A DNA stretch of 38,939 nucleotides, taken from an uncultured Oscillospiraceae bacterium (GTDB lineage Bacteria; Bacillota; Clostridia; Oscillospirales; Acutalibacteraceae). This document shows, piece after piece, positions 24,853 through 32,458 of this stretch. Numbering within the stretch: position 1 is the first letter of the stretch; each line of letters begins with the position of its first letter. The translations under genes were made by a program, and so were the position numbers. The notes under the pieces were generated by a model. That model did no database searches. It was given only the letters and a program-made list of their open reading frames with translations, and was not told the origin of the DNA. The stretch covers positions 1-38,939 of the forward strand of contig UQUZ01000021.1 in assembly GCA_900544375.1 (NCBI GenBank), given 5' to 3'.

Positions 24853-24869
24853 GCGGTATCCGCTATTAT
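24842..24869 (+). promoter_or_regulatory. nanEK promoter with internal inverted repeat
   Basis: TTGAAA (24842-24847) and TATTAT (24864-24869) are 16 bp apart. The spacer holds AGCGG-TAT-CCGCT (24851-24863 and the next base), an inverted repeat positioned like an operator. The start codon follows 24 bp after the -10 box. Confidence 0.65.
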
Positions 24870-24893
24870 TTTAGGAAGAGGATGGATTGATCT

Positions 24894-25577
24894 ATGAAAA
24901 ATCTGGACATATTCGACCGTGTACGCGGTGGGCTAATCGTTTCCTGCCAGGCATTAGAAAATGAGCCGCTTCACAGCTCTTTTATCATGTCCCGCATGGC
25001 AGTTGCAGCCGAGATGAGCGGGGCCGTCGGAATCCGGGCCAACACGGTAGCGGATATCACAGAGATCCGCAAAATGGTCCGCCTGCCCATGATCGGTATT
25101 ATCAAGCAGATTTATAAGGACAGCGACGTCTATATCACACCCACCATGGTCGAAGTAGACGCGCTCGTTGAAACCGGCGTTGAAATTATTGCAATGGATG
25201 CAACAAACCGCCTGCGAACCGGCGGGAAGAGTTTGGATGATATCTTTCACGAAGTGCGCAACAAATATCCCGACCAGCTCTTCATGGCAGATTGTTCCTG
25301 TTATGAGGAGGCGCTGCACGCCGAGGAGATCGGCTTCGATTGCGTGGGCACAACAATGGCGGGCTATACGCCTTATACGCAAGGCACCAGCCTGCCTGAT
25401 CTTGCCTTCATCCAAAAGATTTCCCAAGCGGTCGATGTACCCGTTATCGCGGAGGGCGGTATCCACTACCCACAGCAGCTGCGGCAGGCGCTTGACGCGG
25501 GGGCTTTCTGCGCCGTGGTCGGCGGAGCAATCACCAGGCCGCAGGAGATTACCAAACGCTTTGTGGAGGTTTTATGA
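24894..25577 (+). CDS. nanE: N-acetylmannosamine-6-phosphate 2-epimerase
   Basis: NanE converts ManNAc-6-phosphate to GlcNAc-6-phosphate, the step after NanK in sialic acid catabolism. The 227-residue TIM-barrel protein shows the family blocks: GLIVSCQALENEPL near the N-terminus, IIKQIYKD with the catalytic Lys71, IIAMDATNR with Asp102, and AEGGIHYP near 182-189. AGAGGATGG lies upstream of the ATG. The gene overlaps nanK by four bases (ATGA), so both are translated together. A divergent nanA completes the pathway to the GlcNAc-6-P level; nagA and nagB are not in the window. Confidence 0.95.
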   Translation: MKNLDIFDRVRGGLIVSCQALENEPLHSSFIMSRMAVAAEMSGAVGIRANTVADITEIRKMVRLPMIGIIKQIYKDSDVYITPTMVEVDALVETGVEIIAMDATNRLRTGGKSLDDIFHEVRNKYPDQLFMADCSCYEEALHAEEIGFDCVGTTMAGYTPYTQGTSLPDLAFIQKISQAVDVPVIAEGGIHYPQQLRQALDAGAFCAVVGGAITRPQEITKRFVEVL

Positions 25578-26500
25578 ACAGTTGTAATACTGCCGTTGTT
25601 GACATCGGCGGCACCAATATCAAATACGGGTTTCTTCCTGCCGGCGCACAAACGCCGCAATTCACCAAAGAAGCGCCAACCAATGCACATTTAGGCGGCA
25701 CAGCTCTGATGGAAACTGTTCAGGCGCTTTTGCGCGCGCTCCCCGCCTTTGAACGGATCGGCGTAAGCACCTGCGGCCAGGTTGACCGCCAAACGGGCGG
25801 CATCCGGTATGCGACGGATAATGTGCCCCGCTATACCGGCACGCCGGTACGCTCCTTATTAGAAGAGGCATTCGGCGTGCCGGTAGCGGTGGAAAACGAC
25901 GTCAACGCCGCCGCTTTAGGCGAAGCGCACTTTGGCGCGGGGCGCGGCTGCCAGCATTTTTTGTGCCTGACTTATGGCACTGGAATCGGGGGCGCGGCCA
26001 TTCTCAATGGCGAGCTCTACACCGGCTTTCACGGCGCGGCCGGGGAATTCGGCCACATCGTAACACATGCTGGAGGGCGCAAATGCACTTGCGGAGGAGA
26101 AGGCTGCTATGAAACCTATGCCTCCACACGCGCGCTAACCAGGGAAGCCGAATCACTTTTGGGCCATCCGGTCAACGGGCGGGAGCTTTTTGCCCTCTTG
26201 CATCATGGAAATCAAGCGATTGTGCAATTGGTCGACAGCTGGATTGGAGAAATTGCCGTCGGCCTCGCCGGGCTGGCCTACAGCCTTGATCCGGAGCGCA
26301 TCGTGCTCGGCGGAGGGATTATGAAGGAGCCCTATCTCCTGCCGCGCCTAAAGCAAGCACTGGACGCCCGGCTGATGCCAAGCTACCGTGATATTGCTCT
26401 TGTGCCTGCGCAGCTTGGAAACACAGCGGGCTTGATGGGGGCTTATTGGGCAGCCGCTCAGCTGACTGGCGAAAAGAACGGAGCGGGAAGTTTGCTATAA
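25574..26500 (+). CDS. nanK: ROK family kinase, probable N-acetylmannosamine kinase
   Basis: A 308-residue ROK sugar kinase. It has the ATP phosphate loop DIGGTNIKYG at about 8-17, the catalytic Asp in VENDVNAAALGE, the sugar-binding EFGHIV, and the ROK zinc motif CTCGGEGCYE near 173-182. ROK kinases vary in sugar, but the four-base overlap with nanE and the adjacent nanA make ManNAc the expected substrate (ATP-dependent phosphorylation to ManNAc-6-P). The gene's last codons form the left arm of a terminator hairpin. Confidence 0.9.
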   Translation: MNSCNTAVVDIGGTNIKYGFLPAGAQTPQFTKEAPTNAHLGGTALMETVQALLRALPAFERIGVSTCGQVDRQTGGIRYATDNVPRYTGTPVRSLLEEAFGVPVAVENDVNAAALGEAHFGAGRGCQHFLCLTYGTGIGGAAILNGELYTGFHGAAGEFGHIVTHAGGRKCTCGGEGCYETYASTRALTREAESLLGHPVNGRELFALLHHGNQAIVQLVDSWIGEIAVGLAGLAYSLDPERIVLGGGIMKEPYLLPRLKQALDARLMPSYRDIALVPAQLGNTAGLMGAYWAAAQLTGEKNGAGSLL

Positions 26501-26520
26501 TAAGCTTCCCGCTCCGTTCT
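26475..26520 (+). terminator. Strong hairpin overlapping the nanK stop
   Basis: A perfect 16-bp stem (26475-26490 with 26505-26520) and a 14-base loop that contains the TAA stop. The left arm is coding sequence. The T-tract is poor (CTACTATCTTTC). The following 26521-26778 stretch holds no gene that can be supported. Confidence 0.75.
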
Positions 26521-26778
26521 ACTATCTTTCGGCGCCTGCATGTATCTTTTCTGTGAAATCCGTGCCCATTTGGGGCCGTTCCATGTGTATTTCTGCAAAC
26601 GGATGTTTGATTCCGCCGGGATGGCTCTGCAATTTTATCTCTGAGCGAGCTTTAATAGACCCTTCTCTTTTAAAACTCCACATCCAGCCCTACCATTATT
26701 CTATTTCGCATTTTTGTGATCGGCTCCGGCCAACCGTTGCAATGGAATCCTGCCTTCCTACACAGATGTGTTCCTGAT

Positions 26779-27453
26779 CTAGGATTCCCTCTCCCGGCAA
26801 ATGACAAAGGCTGGATCCACCTCATAAGGGATGGCGAAAACAGGCATGCCGGAGGAATACGGCGCGATTTCATACAGCCCAAAATAAACCATGACTGCAT
26901 CCTGCGTCAAATAAAATCGCCTTGGATCAAAATTCTGTACCACCAACTCTCTGTAATTATCAAAATAGGAGGAAGGGTCCCGCGCGATCTGAGTGATGAT
27001 CTGCCGAAGGATCATTTGCCTGCAATCGCGATGCCTTAGAAACAGGTCGCATAGCGCAAAGCGCCTGCCCGTGCGAAGGTTCCAGTTATCCGCCGTGCGC
27101 ACCGTCATACCGTGCGCGCCGCCTGTAAACTGATATTCATCCGTATACAGGCTGACGATACAGGCACGGTTCAAAGTTACGTTAAACGTGTTTTCCAATT
27201 CATAAGGCAGTGCAACGCCTCCCATTTGCTGCTTTCTGACCGCAGCAGGATAGAGCTGCGATGTGGCAAACTGCCGGCGTTGCAGCGCTTCCCCCCTATA
27301 ATGGTTGTTGATCTGGCGCGCTTGTTGAGCAAAACGCTGAGAAAAAAACTGCGGAAAAACAATCCGCCAATGCAGGACTGCCTTTCTCTGTGAAAACATT
27401 GTGTTTTGCATGGTAAAGCTCTGAATGACCGCAGCAGGTAAATTCTGATTCAT
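26779..27453 (-). CDS. DUF3298 (RsiV-like) domain protein without membrane anchor
   Basis: The 224-residue product matches the pattern of the extracellular part of RsiV-type proteins: an N-terminal DUF4163-like segment (HWRIVFPQF ... INNHYRGEA) and a C-terminal DUF3298 segment with YQFTGGAHGMTVRTADNWNLRTGRRFALCDLF and a final block ending VFAIPYEVDPAFV. In Bacillus RsiV this domain senses lysozyme and is tethered through an anti-sigma helix. Here no signal peptide, membrane helix or anti-sigma part is present and no sigma factor gene is adjacent, so the role is open. The ATG at 27453 overlaps the stop of a possible 7-codon leader frame; a GTG at 27465 is the alternative start. Confidence 0.82.
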   Translation of the reverse strand: MNQNLPAAVIQSFTMQNTMFSQRKAVLHWRIVFPQFFSQRFAQQARQINNHYRGEALQRRQFATSQLYPAAVRKQQMGGVALPYELENTFNVTLNRACIVSLYTDEYQFTGGAHGMTVRTADNWNLRTGRRFALCDLFLRHRDCRQMILRQIITQIARDPSSYFDNYRELVVQNFDPRRFYLTQDAVMVYFGLYEIAPYSSGMPVFAIPYEVDPAFVICRERES

Positions 27454-27473
27454 CCATTTACGCACCCTTCCAT
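27450..27473 (-). other. Possible 7-codon leader reading frame
   Basis: On the minus strand an ATG 12 bases after AAGGAG opens a seven-codon frame whose TGA overlaps the start of the DUF3298 gene as ATGA. The best ribosome binding site in the region thus serves this short frame, and the main gene may be translated by re-initiation. This is a sequence observation only. Confidence 0.35.
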
Positions 27474-27565
27474 AAAAAATATGATCTCCTTTATCCTATG
27501 TATCCGGTATCCAGGTGTCCACAAAAAAGCAGGCTAAAAAAGGTTCTGCTTTCCAAATAATCAAT

Positions 27566-27571
27566 TATAAT
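27566..27571 (+). promoter_or_regulatory. Candidate promoter of the DUF4474 gene (-10 box)
   Basis: A perfect TATAAT lies 52 bp upstream of the ATG at 27624. The -35 region (TTCTGC, 16 bp up) is a weak match. Confidence 0.4.
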
Positions 27572-27623
27572 AGAAGTCAATTATTCACCAATTTGGTCGT
27601 TTTGAGGAAAGGAATCGATAAAA

Positions 27624-28709
27624 ATGACAGCATGGATCATGAGAGCGCTCTCCGCACTGCTGGCGGCGGCAATACTACTCGCCGCACCCACACCATCCGC
27701 CCCCGTGGCTGTATCGCAGCAATCCACAAAAACACAGCAGGTGCAGCAGGCGCCTAAAGAGGAAGAAACGCAAAAGCCGCCTATCCCCGATCCTGCAAAA
27801 TCAACCCTCCCGATAAAAGCTGATCCGGAAGAACCACAGCCCACAGCGCAAAAAGAAGCCACAGCCGTGAAAACTGACGCGCCCCGACAAACGCCTGCAA
27901 AAGCGGTTCCCTCATCGGCACAGCAGGGGGAGCCTACCACCGAACCGGATGCGGCGGATAAGCCCTCTCTTGCTGATCTGGGCCCACAATTTTGGGAAAT
28001 TGTTGAGCTGACGCTCAACGGCAAATTTATGTCCTCCCAAAACCCAAAGCTTGTGGCGTTTGCGCAGCCCTTTTATCAGTGGTTGAGCGACAATGATTAT
28101 TTTGATATCAATATCGTTTACGATGAAGACCGCAATGTTTTTCGAGATGACGGGCAGCGCGGCATCGTGGCCATCGGCTTTGATTACGACGCAACGCAGG
28201 GCATCTATTTTTCCGCGCACGACCCATGGATGCGCAAGCTCGGCTACTGCGAGCTATATGATCAGATTGCGCCCCATTTCGGCTATTATCTTGACACCAA
28301 GCGGTTTCAATTTGACTACGACGGTTACGAATGGATGCTTCAGGTGTGGAAAGGCGAATACCTCTGGTGCGCTACTGGCGCGGAGATGGGGCTTTATTAC
28401 CGTGAGCCCGGTTCGACCCTGACGGATGATTTTTACAACACTATCCCGGATGAGAAAATGATCCCGATGGAAATGACGCTCTATCACAATGGGAAATACA
28501 AATTCAAGCGTGAGATGGAAAAAACATGGTGGCAGACCGGATTCATCTTCTGCTATATGTGTGAGCCGGAGGAAGTCGCCGTTGAAGCAAGGGTTGAATT
28601 CCCCAATGCAGAAATGCGGGACGCCTTCCTGACCGCGCTGGAGGGCGAAGGCTATGTCCGCAACGAAACCTATACGTTGGACGGAAACGTTGTTTGCTTT
28701 GCATACTAA
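27624..28709 (+). CDS. Secreted or membrane-tethered DUF4474 protein
   Basis: The 361-residue product has an N-terminal hydrophobic segment (residues 5-22, ALSALLAAAILLAAP) that can be a signal peptide or anchor, a disordered linker of about 90 residues rich in Pro, Gln, Glu and Lys, and a C-terminal DUF4474 domain from about 130. The domain is recognisable by GIYFSAHDPWMRKLGYCELYD, its Tyr/Trp-rich middle (EWMLQVWKGEY), and the end block WWQTGF ... MRDAFLTALEGEGY (landmarks only). DUF4474 has no known biochemical function. GGAAAGG lies upstream of the ATG. A metallophosphoesterase gene follows 24 bp downstream on the same strand, so they may be co-transcribed. Confidence 0.85.
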   Translation: MTAWIMRALSALLAAAILLAAPTPSAPVAVSQQSTKTQQVQQAPKEEETQKPPIPDPAKSTLPIKADPEEPQPTAQKEATAVKTDAPRQTPAKAVPSSAQQGEPTTEPDAADKPSLADLGPQFWEIVELTLNGKFMSSQNPKLVAFAQPFYQWLSDNDYFDINIVYDEDRNVFRDDGQRGIVAIGFDYDATQGIYFSAHDPWMRKLGYCELYDQIAPHFGYYLDTKRFQFDYDGYEWMLQVWKGEYLWCATGAEMGLYYREPGSTLTDDFYNTIPDEKMIPMEMTLYHNGKYKFKREMEKTWWQTGFIFCYMCEPEEVAVEARVEFPNAEMRDAFLTALEGEGYVRNETYTLDGNVVCFAY

Positions 28710-28733
28710 TTATTTTTGGAAAGGGGCGGCGCA

Positions 28734-30158
28734 ATGCTTCGTGTATTTTTAATTGCTGACCCGCACTATTTCTCCCCTCAAATTTATGAGCCGGATAGCC
28801 GCGCTTACCTACTCCGGGAGCAGGGCGATCAAATCTGTTTAAAGGAATCCCCAGCCATTATTGACGCTGCGTTCGATTTTATGGCACAGTGCGGCGATAC
28901 TGATATTATCCTAATCCCAGGCGACCTGATCAACTGCGGCGAAAAAATCTGCCATATGGAATTCATCGAGCGCCTTCAGGCACTGCGCCGGGCAGGGAAA
29001 AGGGTTTATGTGACGACGGCTACCCATGACTACATCGGCAAAGGCTACGATGAAAATGATTTCTTCCGGGCGATGCGTTTCAGCGGAACCGAACCAACGC
29101 CGGTGGAGGCGACGCACCGGGATGACCTTCGCTCGCTCTATGCGGAGTTCGGCCCCAATGACGCGCTCAGCATCCATCAACAAAGCATGTCCTACTGTGT
29201 AAAGCTGGGGGAGGGTATCCGCCTGCTCGCGTTAAACGACGATGGCAACGGGCGCTCTTTCATCGGCTTTTCTGAGGATTGCCTCCATTGGATTTTTGAG
29301 CAGATCAAGGCCGCCAAGGAGAGCGGGGATTACCTGTTCGCCATGTCACACCACCCATTGCTTTATCCATTTGAGCTTTTGGAGCATATTCCCGGCTACG
29401 ATGTGATCCATGGCGGCAAAGAGCTCGCCGCCCGATTGGCGGACGCCGGCATTCAGCTCTTTTTAACCGCGCACACCCATCAGCAGAATATCACAAAGCT
29501 CACCTCTGCACGGGGCAATGAGATCTACGACGTGTCAACTGCATCCCTGGTTGGCGCCGGCGCTTGTATCCGAAAAATTCAGTTTGATGCTGGTAAGATT
29601 TTGATCTCCTCGCTCCCGATCGTTCACGTTCCGCATTGGGATATGGAAGGGCTAACCTATGCCGAATATTTTAGAAAGCACCATTTCACTGCGGTATACC
29701 GGTCATTTCTGGAAGCAGCTGCACACGACACGCGCAAGCTCGCCTCCATGCTGGATGTTTCCTCCCGGCCGGTCAGGCTTCTGCTGCCGCTGCTGAAAAT
29801 TCCAGCCCGGTATTTTGATAAGCTTACCTTTGCAGCGCTCGCCAAAAAGAGCAAACGGTACCATCAGATTCCCCCTGAAAAATACGGCGCCCTCATGCAG
29901 CGCTATGTGAAAGACGCTGTTTTTCAAATCATTGAATGTTTTTGCAGCGGAAACCCGCCTTATCACCCGGATACAATGGAATACCAAATCCTCATGGCAT
30001 ATTTAAAAAAATTAGAGCACAGGCTGCATATGCTCCCGATTCCCATGCCCAAGTTTTTGGCGGAAAAACCGCTGGCAGAATGGATCCGGCCATTTTTGTA
30101 CAACACCCGGACGGGGGATGACAACCAGCTGATAATTGCCCGGTCGGATCAAAACTGA
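28734..30158 (+). CDS. Calcineurin-like metallophosphoesterase
   Basis: The 474-residue product has the metallophosphoesterase blocks in order: ADPHY at 8-12 (motif I, DxH), GDLIN at 63-67 (motif II, with Asn in place of Asp), TATHDY at 95-100 where the family usually has GNH(E/D), SHHPLL near 214, and THTHQQN near 250. The third motif therefore lacks the usual metal-binding Asn. About 220 residues after the core are helical and of unknown role. No signal peptide is seen, so the protein is probably cytosolic. AAAGGGG precedes the ATG at 28734; a TTG at 28716 is in frame but lies on the ribosome binding site. The substrate cannot be predicted. Confidence 0.87.
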   Translation: MLRVFLIADPHYFSPQIYEPDSRAYLLREQGDQICLKESPAIIDAAFDFMAQCGDTDIILIPGDLINCGEKICHMEFIERLQALRRAGKRVYVTTATHDYIGKGYDENDFFRAMRFSGTEPTPVEATHRDDLRSLYAEFGPNDALSIHQQSMSYCVKLGEGIRLLALNDDGNGRSFIGFSEDCLHWIFEQIKAAKESGDYLFAMSHHPLLYPFELLEHIPGYDVIHGGKELAARLADAGIQLFLTAHTHQQNITKLTSARGNEIYDVSTASLVGAGACIRKIQFDAGKILISSLPIVHVPHWDMEGLTYAEYFRKHHFTAVYRSFLEAAAHDTRKLASMLDVSSRPVRLLLPLLKIPARYFDKLTFAALAKKSKRYHQIPPEKYGALMQRYVKDAVFQIIECFCSGNPPYHPDTMEYQILMAYLKKLEHRLHMLPIPMPKFLAEKPLAEWIRPFLYNTRTGDDNQLIIARSDQN

Positions 30159-30180
30159 TTCCCTTTATGCCACAAAAACG

Positions 30181-30219
30181 TGCGAGGCAGGAGATGCATC
30201 TCCCGCCTCGCATCATTTT
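30181..30219 (+). terminator. Terminator after the metallophosphoesterase gene
   Basis: TGCGAGGCAGGAGATG and its near-perfect complement form a 16-bp stem (30181-30212, one G-U pair), followed by TCATTTTTATC. Confidence 0.8.
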
Positions 30220-30249
30220 TATCACATGAACAGATGAACAGGCTAAAAG

Positions 30250-30290
30250 GGCCGGCGGAGACGAAATAGAAGCCTCCGCCGGCCTTGTTT
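30250..30290. terminator. Second hairpin between converging genes
   Basis: GGCCGGCGGA (30250-30259) pairs with TCCGCCGGCC (30275-30284). T-rich sequence follows on the plus strand (TTGTTTT) and CTTTTAG on the minus strand, so it may serve the minus-strand operon ending at 30306. Confidence 0.6.
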
Positions 30291-30305
30291 TACGATCAAA
30301 TTTTT

Positions 30306-31007
30306 CTATGCCGTTGGAAGATTTAGCCTGGAAAGGATCTCCTTTTTCACGCGATTGATCGCATCCCGCTGTTCCTTTGAATAGCAATTGAATTCATTTT
30401 CCTTCACATTCTGAAAATAGATTGTCTCGCTTTCATCCAAGATGGGTGGCTCGGTGATCTCGGGCAGGAAGTAGGAGGCTTCCAGGCTCACTGCCCGGTA
30501 AACGTCCCGCTCCAGCCGCGCCTGATAGGCAGGATGAAATATAATCTTTTTGGCAAATACAATGTATTCCCTGCCTGGCTGCATCGGATTAAAGGGCGAT
30601 ACGTCAAAATAAGTAACCTTGCCTGTTGCCGCCTTTGAGAAAAAGGAAATCTCGTAAAAATCAATGAGATCGCCGGCCTTTACATCACCCTTAAGCACCT
30701 CTTTGATCCGAAGCGGAACCAGAAGCGCCTGGAATTGATACTCTTCCGGCCCGGCTACCTCGGCGCGGACGATGATATCCGCTTGGAAAAGCGAGTCCTG
30801 GAAGGTTCCAGTCCCCTCTTTGTCGCCCGACAGAATCACTTTGCTGTGGTACAAAATCTTTGTATCCGGTGATTTTGCCGCGTCCGCCACATCGTGCCAG
30901 TAGCTTGCGCGGGTCAACGCCCCCAAAAGGAGCGCGCCCACTGTCATCACCGCCATCACAAGGCAGAGCAGCTTTGCAAGCGTAACCCGTTTGGCTTTTT
31001 TATTCAA
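30306..31007 (-). CDS. Membrane-anchored extracytoplasmic protein of unknown function
   Basis: I do not recognise this family by name. The 233-residue product starts with a short basic segment (NKKAKRVTLAK) and one hydrophobic helix at about 10-32, so it is either anchored with the rest outside or secreted. A beta-rich domain follows, including DIIVRAEV and LRIKEVLKGDVKAGDLIDF, a motif seen in many secreted Gram-positive proteins, then a charged C-terminal tail. The likely start is TTG at 31007, after AGGGGGTAGG, five bases beyond the ATPase gene stop. As the last gene of the ABC operon it may be an accessory or immunity component. Confidence 0.72.
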   Translation of the reverse strand: MNKKAKRVTLAKLLCLVMAVMTVGALLLGALTRASYWHDVADAAKSPDTKILYHSKVILSGDKEGTGTFQDSLFQADIIVRAEVAGPEEYQFQALLVPLRIKEVLKGDVKAGDLIDFYEISFFSKAATGKVTYFDVSPFNPMQPGREYIVFAKKIIFHPAYQARLERDVYRAVSLEASYFLPEITEPPILDESETIYFQNVKENEFNCYSKEQRDAINRVKKEILSRLNLPTA

Positions 31008-31012
31008 TGCAC

Positions 31013-31654
31013 CTACCCCCTCTTCGGATCCACGACCCTGCCCGCTTCCATCGGGATGATCGCGTCGCAAAAATCCGGGAAATCCTCCAGCGAATGGCTG
31101 GCGATCAACACCGTCGCGCCGCGCTCCTTCTCCTGCCGGATAATCTCCTTGAATAGTCGAACTCCCTCCGTGTCCAGCGCGTTCGTCGGTTCGTCCAGAA
31201 TCAAAAGCTCCGGCTTTTCCATAATCGCCTGTGCGAACACCAGCCGCTGTTTCATGCCGAGCGAATATTTGGCAAACTTTTTGCCGTCGTTTGAAAGGCC
31301 GACCCGCTCGATCACAGCGGCAATCTCCTCATCGCTTAGCTCCCTGCGGATGGCGGCGAGCGCGCTCAGGTTTTCAAACGCTGTCAGATAGGGCCACAGG
31401 CCGTTGTTTTCAATCATCACACCGAGCTTGGCCGGATAGCCGGATTGGGGGGAAACCCGCTGCCCATTGATCCGGATTTCACCGGAGGAGGGCTGCGCAA
31501 GGCCGGTCAGGATTTTAAACAGCATCGTTTTGCCCGACCCATTGCGTCCGACGAACCCATAAATCCGATTTTTCTCCAGCTTTAAATCGATATGATCCAG
31601 GATGGTTGTTTTTTTAATTATCTTGGAGCAATCGTTGATTTCAATATATGCCAT
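31013..31654 (-). CDS. ABC transporter ATP-binding protein
   Basis: A 213-residue ABC ATPase with Walker A GRNGSGKT near 37-44, a Q-loop near VMIENNGLW, the signature YSLGMKQRL near 133-141, Walker B ELLILDEPTNALD, and a switch His in IASHSLED. The short length and signature resemble ATPases of peptide or antibiotic-type ABC-2 transporters. GGAGG precedes the ATG at 31654. It directly follows the two permease genes, which have no other ATPase. Confidence 0.92.
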   Translation of the reverse strand: MAYIEINDCSKIIKKTTILDHIDLKLEKNRIYGFVGRNGSGKTMLFKILTGLAQPSSGEIRINGQRVSPQSGYPAKLGVMIENNGLWPYLTAFENLSALAAIRRELSDEEIAAVIERVGLSNDGKKFAKYSLGMKQRLVFAQAIMEKPELLILDEPTNALDTEGVRLFKEIIRQEKERGATVLIASHSLEDFPDFCDAIIPMEAGRVVDPKRG

Positions 31655-31655
31655 T

Positions 31656-32456
31656 TTAATCCTCCAATAATAGCCCAAATTCCAGCCGCCGCGCCCGCCA
31701 ATACCCAAGCGCAAACAGCGCGGCGTCCAGCGCGCTGAAATAGGCGAGCGAATGCCAGACCTTCAGCCCCGGCAGCAGCGCTTCTGCCGCTTCCTCCGAC
31801 GCCTGCCATGCAAAGGACAAAAACTCCGCATGGCAATTCAAATAAAAGTGAATAGCGGGATTCCACTGCCAGCCCGTTTTGCTTTTCATCGCAATGCGCA
31901 TCTGCAAAATGAGGATAAAGAGGACCGTCAGCAGCGCCGGCACGAGCCACCGCGGCGCAACGGAAAAAGAGAGCAGGTTCAGCGCCAGCGAAAAGGTGAA
32001 TACAAACAGCCAGGAGAGCAAAAACAGATACAGGTTGGGCGCCAGCGCCCCCGCAAGCTCCCGCGCCGCGCTCTTGCCCGCAAGCAAGATGACCGCGGTG
32101 ACCGATAGCTGCATCAGCAGGATGGCGTAGGCGCTGACTGCGGCCAGCAGCGCGCACTTTTTCGCAAACCAGCGCAGCGGCTTGCGGTGGCGCGTCAGGC
32201 AATAGGTCGCCTCAATCCCAATATCCTGCAAAAAAAGATCGGCCAGCAGCGCGATGATCATGATATGGGGCAAAAACATCAGGATCAGTGAAATTAGGTT
32301 TTCCACATTGGCCGTGAAATAAAATGCGTCGATCTGCCGCTCAAACAAGCTTTCATAGGGGATATCCAGATTGACCGCCGTAAAAAACACCCCGCAGGCA
32401 ATGCATACGAGATGGAGCAGCAAAAAACGCTGGCGATAGATTCTTAGCTTTTTCAT
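31656..32456 (-). CDS. ABC transporter permease, second subunit
   Basis: The 266-residue product has about six hydrophobic helices (roughly 10-30, 55-78, 105-128, 140-165, 170-190, 235-255) and a short basic cytoplasmic N-terminus. It has no large extracellular domain. No specific family is recognised, but topology, size and position between another permease and an ATPase fit an ABC-2-type membrane subunit. It starts two bases after the preceding stop and ends one base before the ATPase start codon, a tightly coupled arrangement. Confidence 0.85.
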   Translation of the reverse strand: MKKLRIYRQRFLLLHLVCIACGVFFTAVNLDIPYESLFERQIDAFYFTANVENLISLILMFLPHIMIIALLADLFLQDIGIEATYCLTRHRKPLRWFAKKCALLAAVSAYAILLMQLSVTAVILLAGKSAARELAGALAPNLYLFLLSWLFVFTFSLALNLLSFSVAPRWLVPALLTVLFILILQMRIAMKSKTGWQWNPAIHFYLNCHAEFLSFAWQASEEAAEALLPGLKVWHSLAYFSALDAALFALGYWRARRLEFGLLLED

Positions 32457-32458
32457 CG

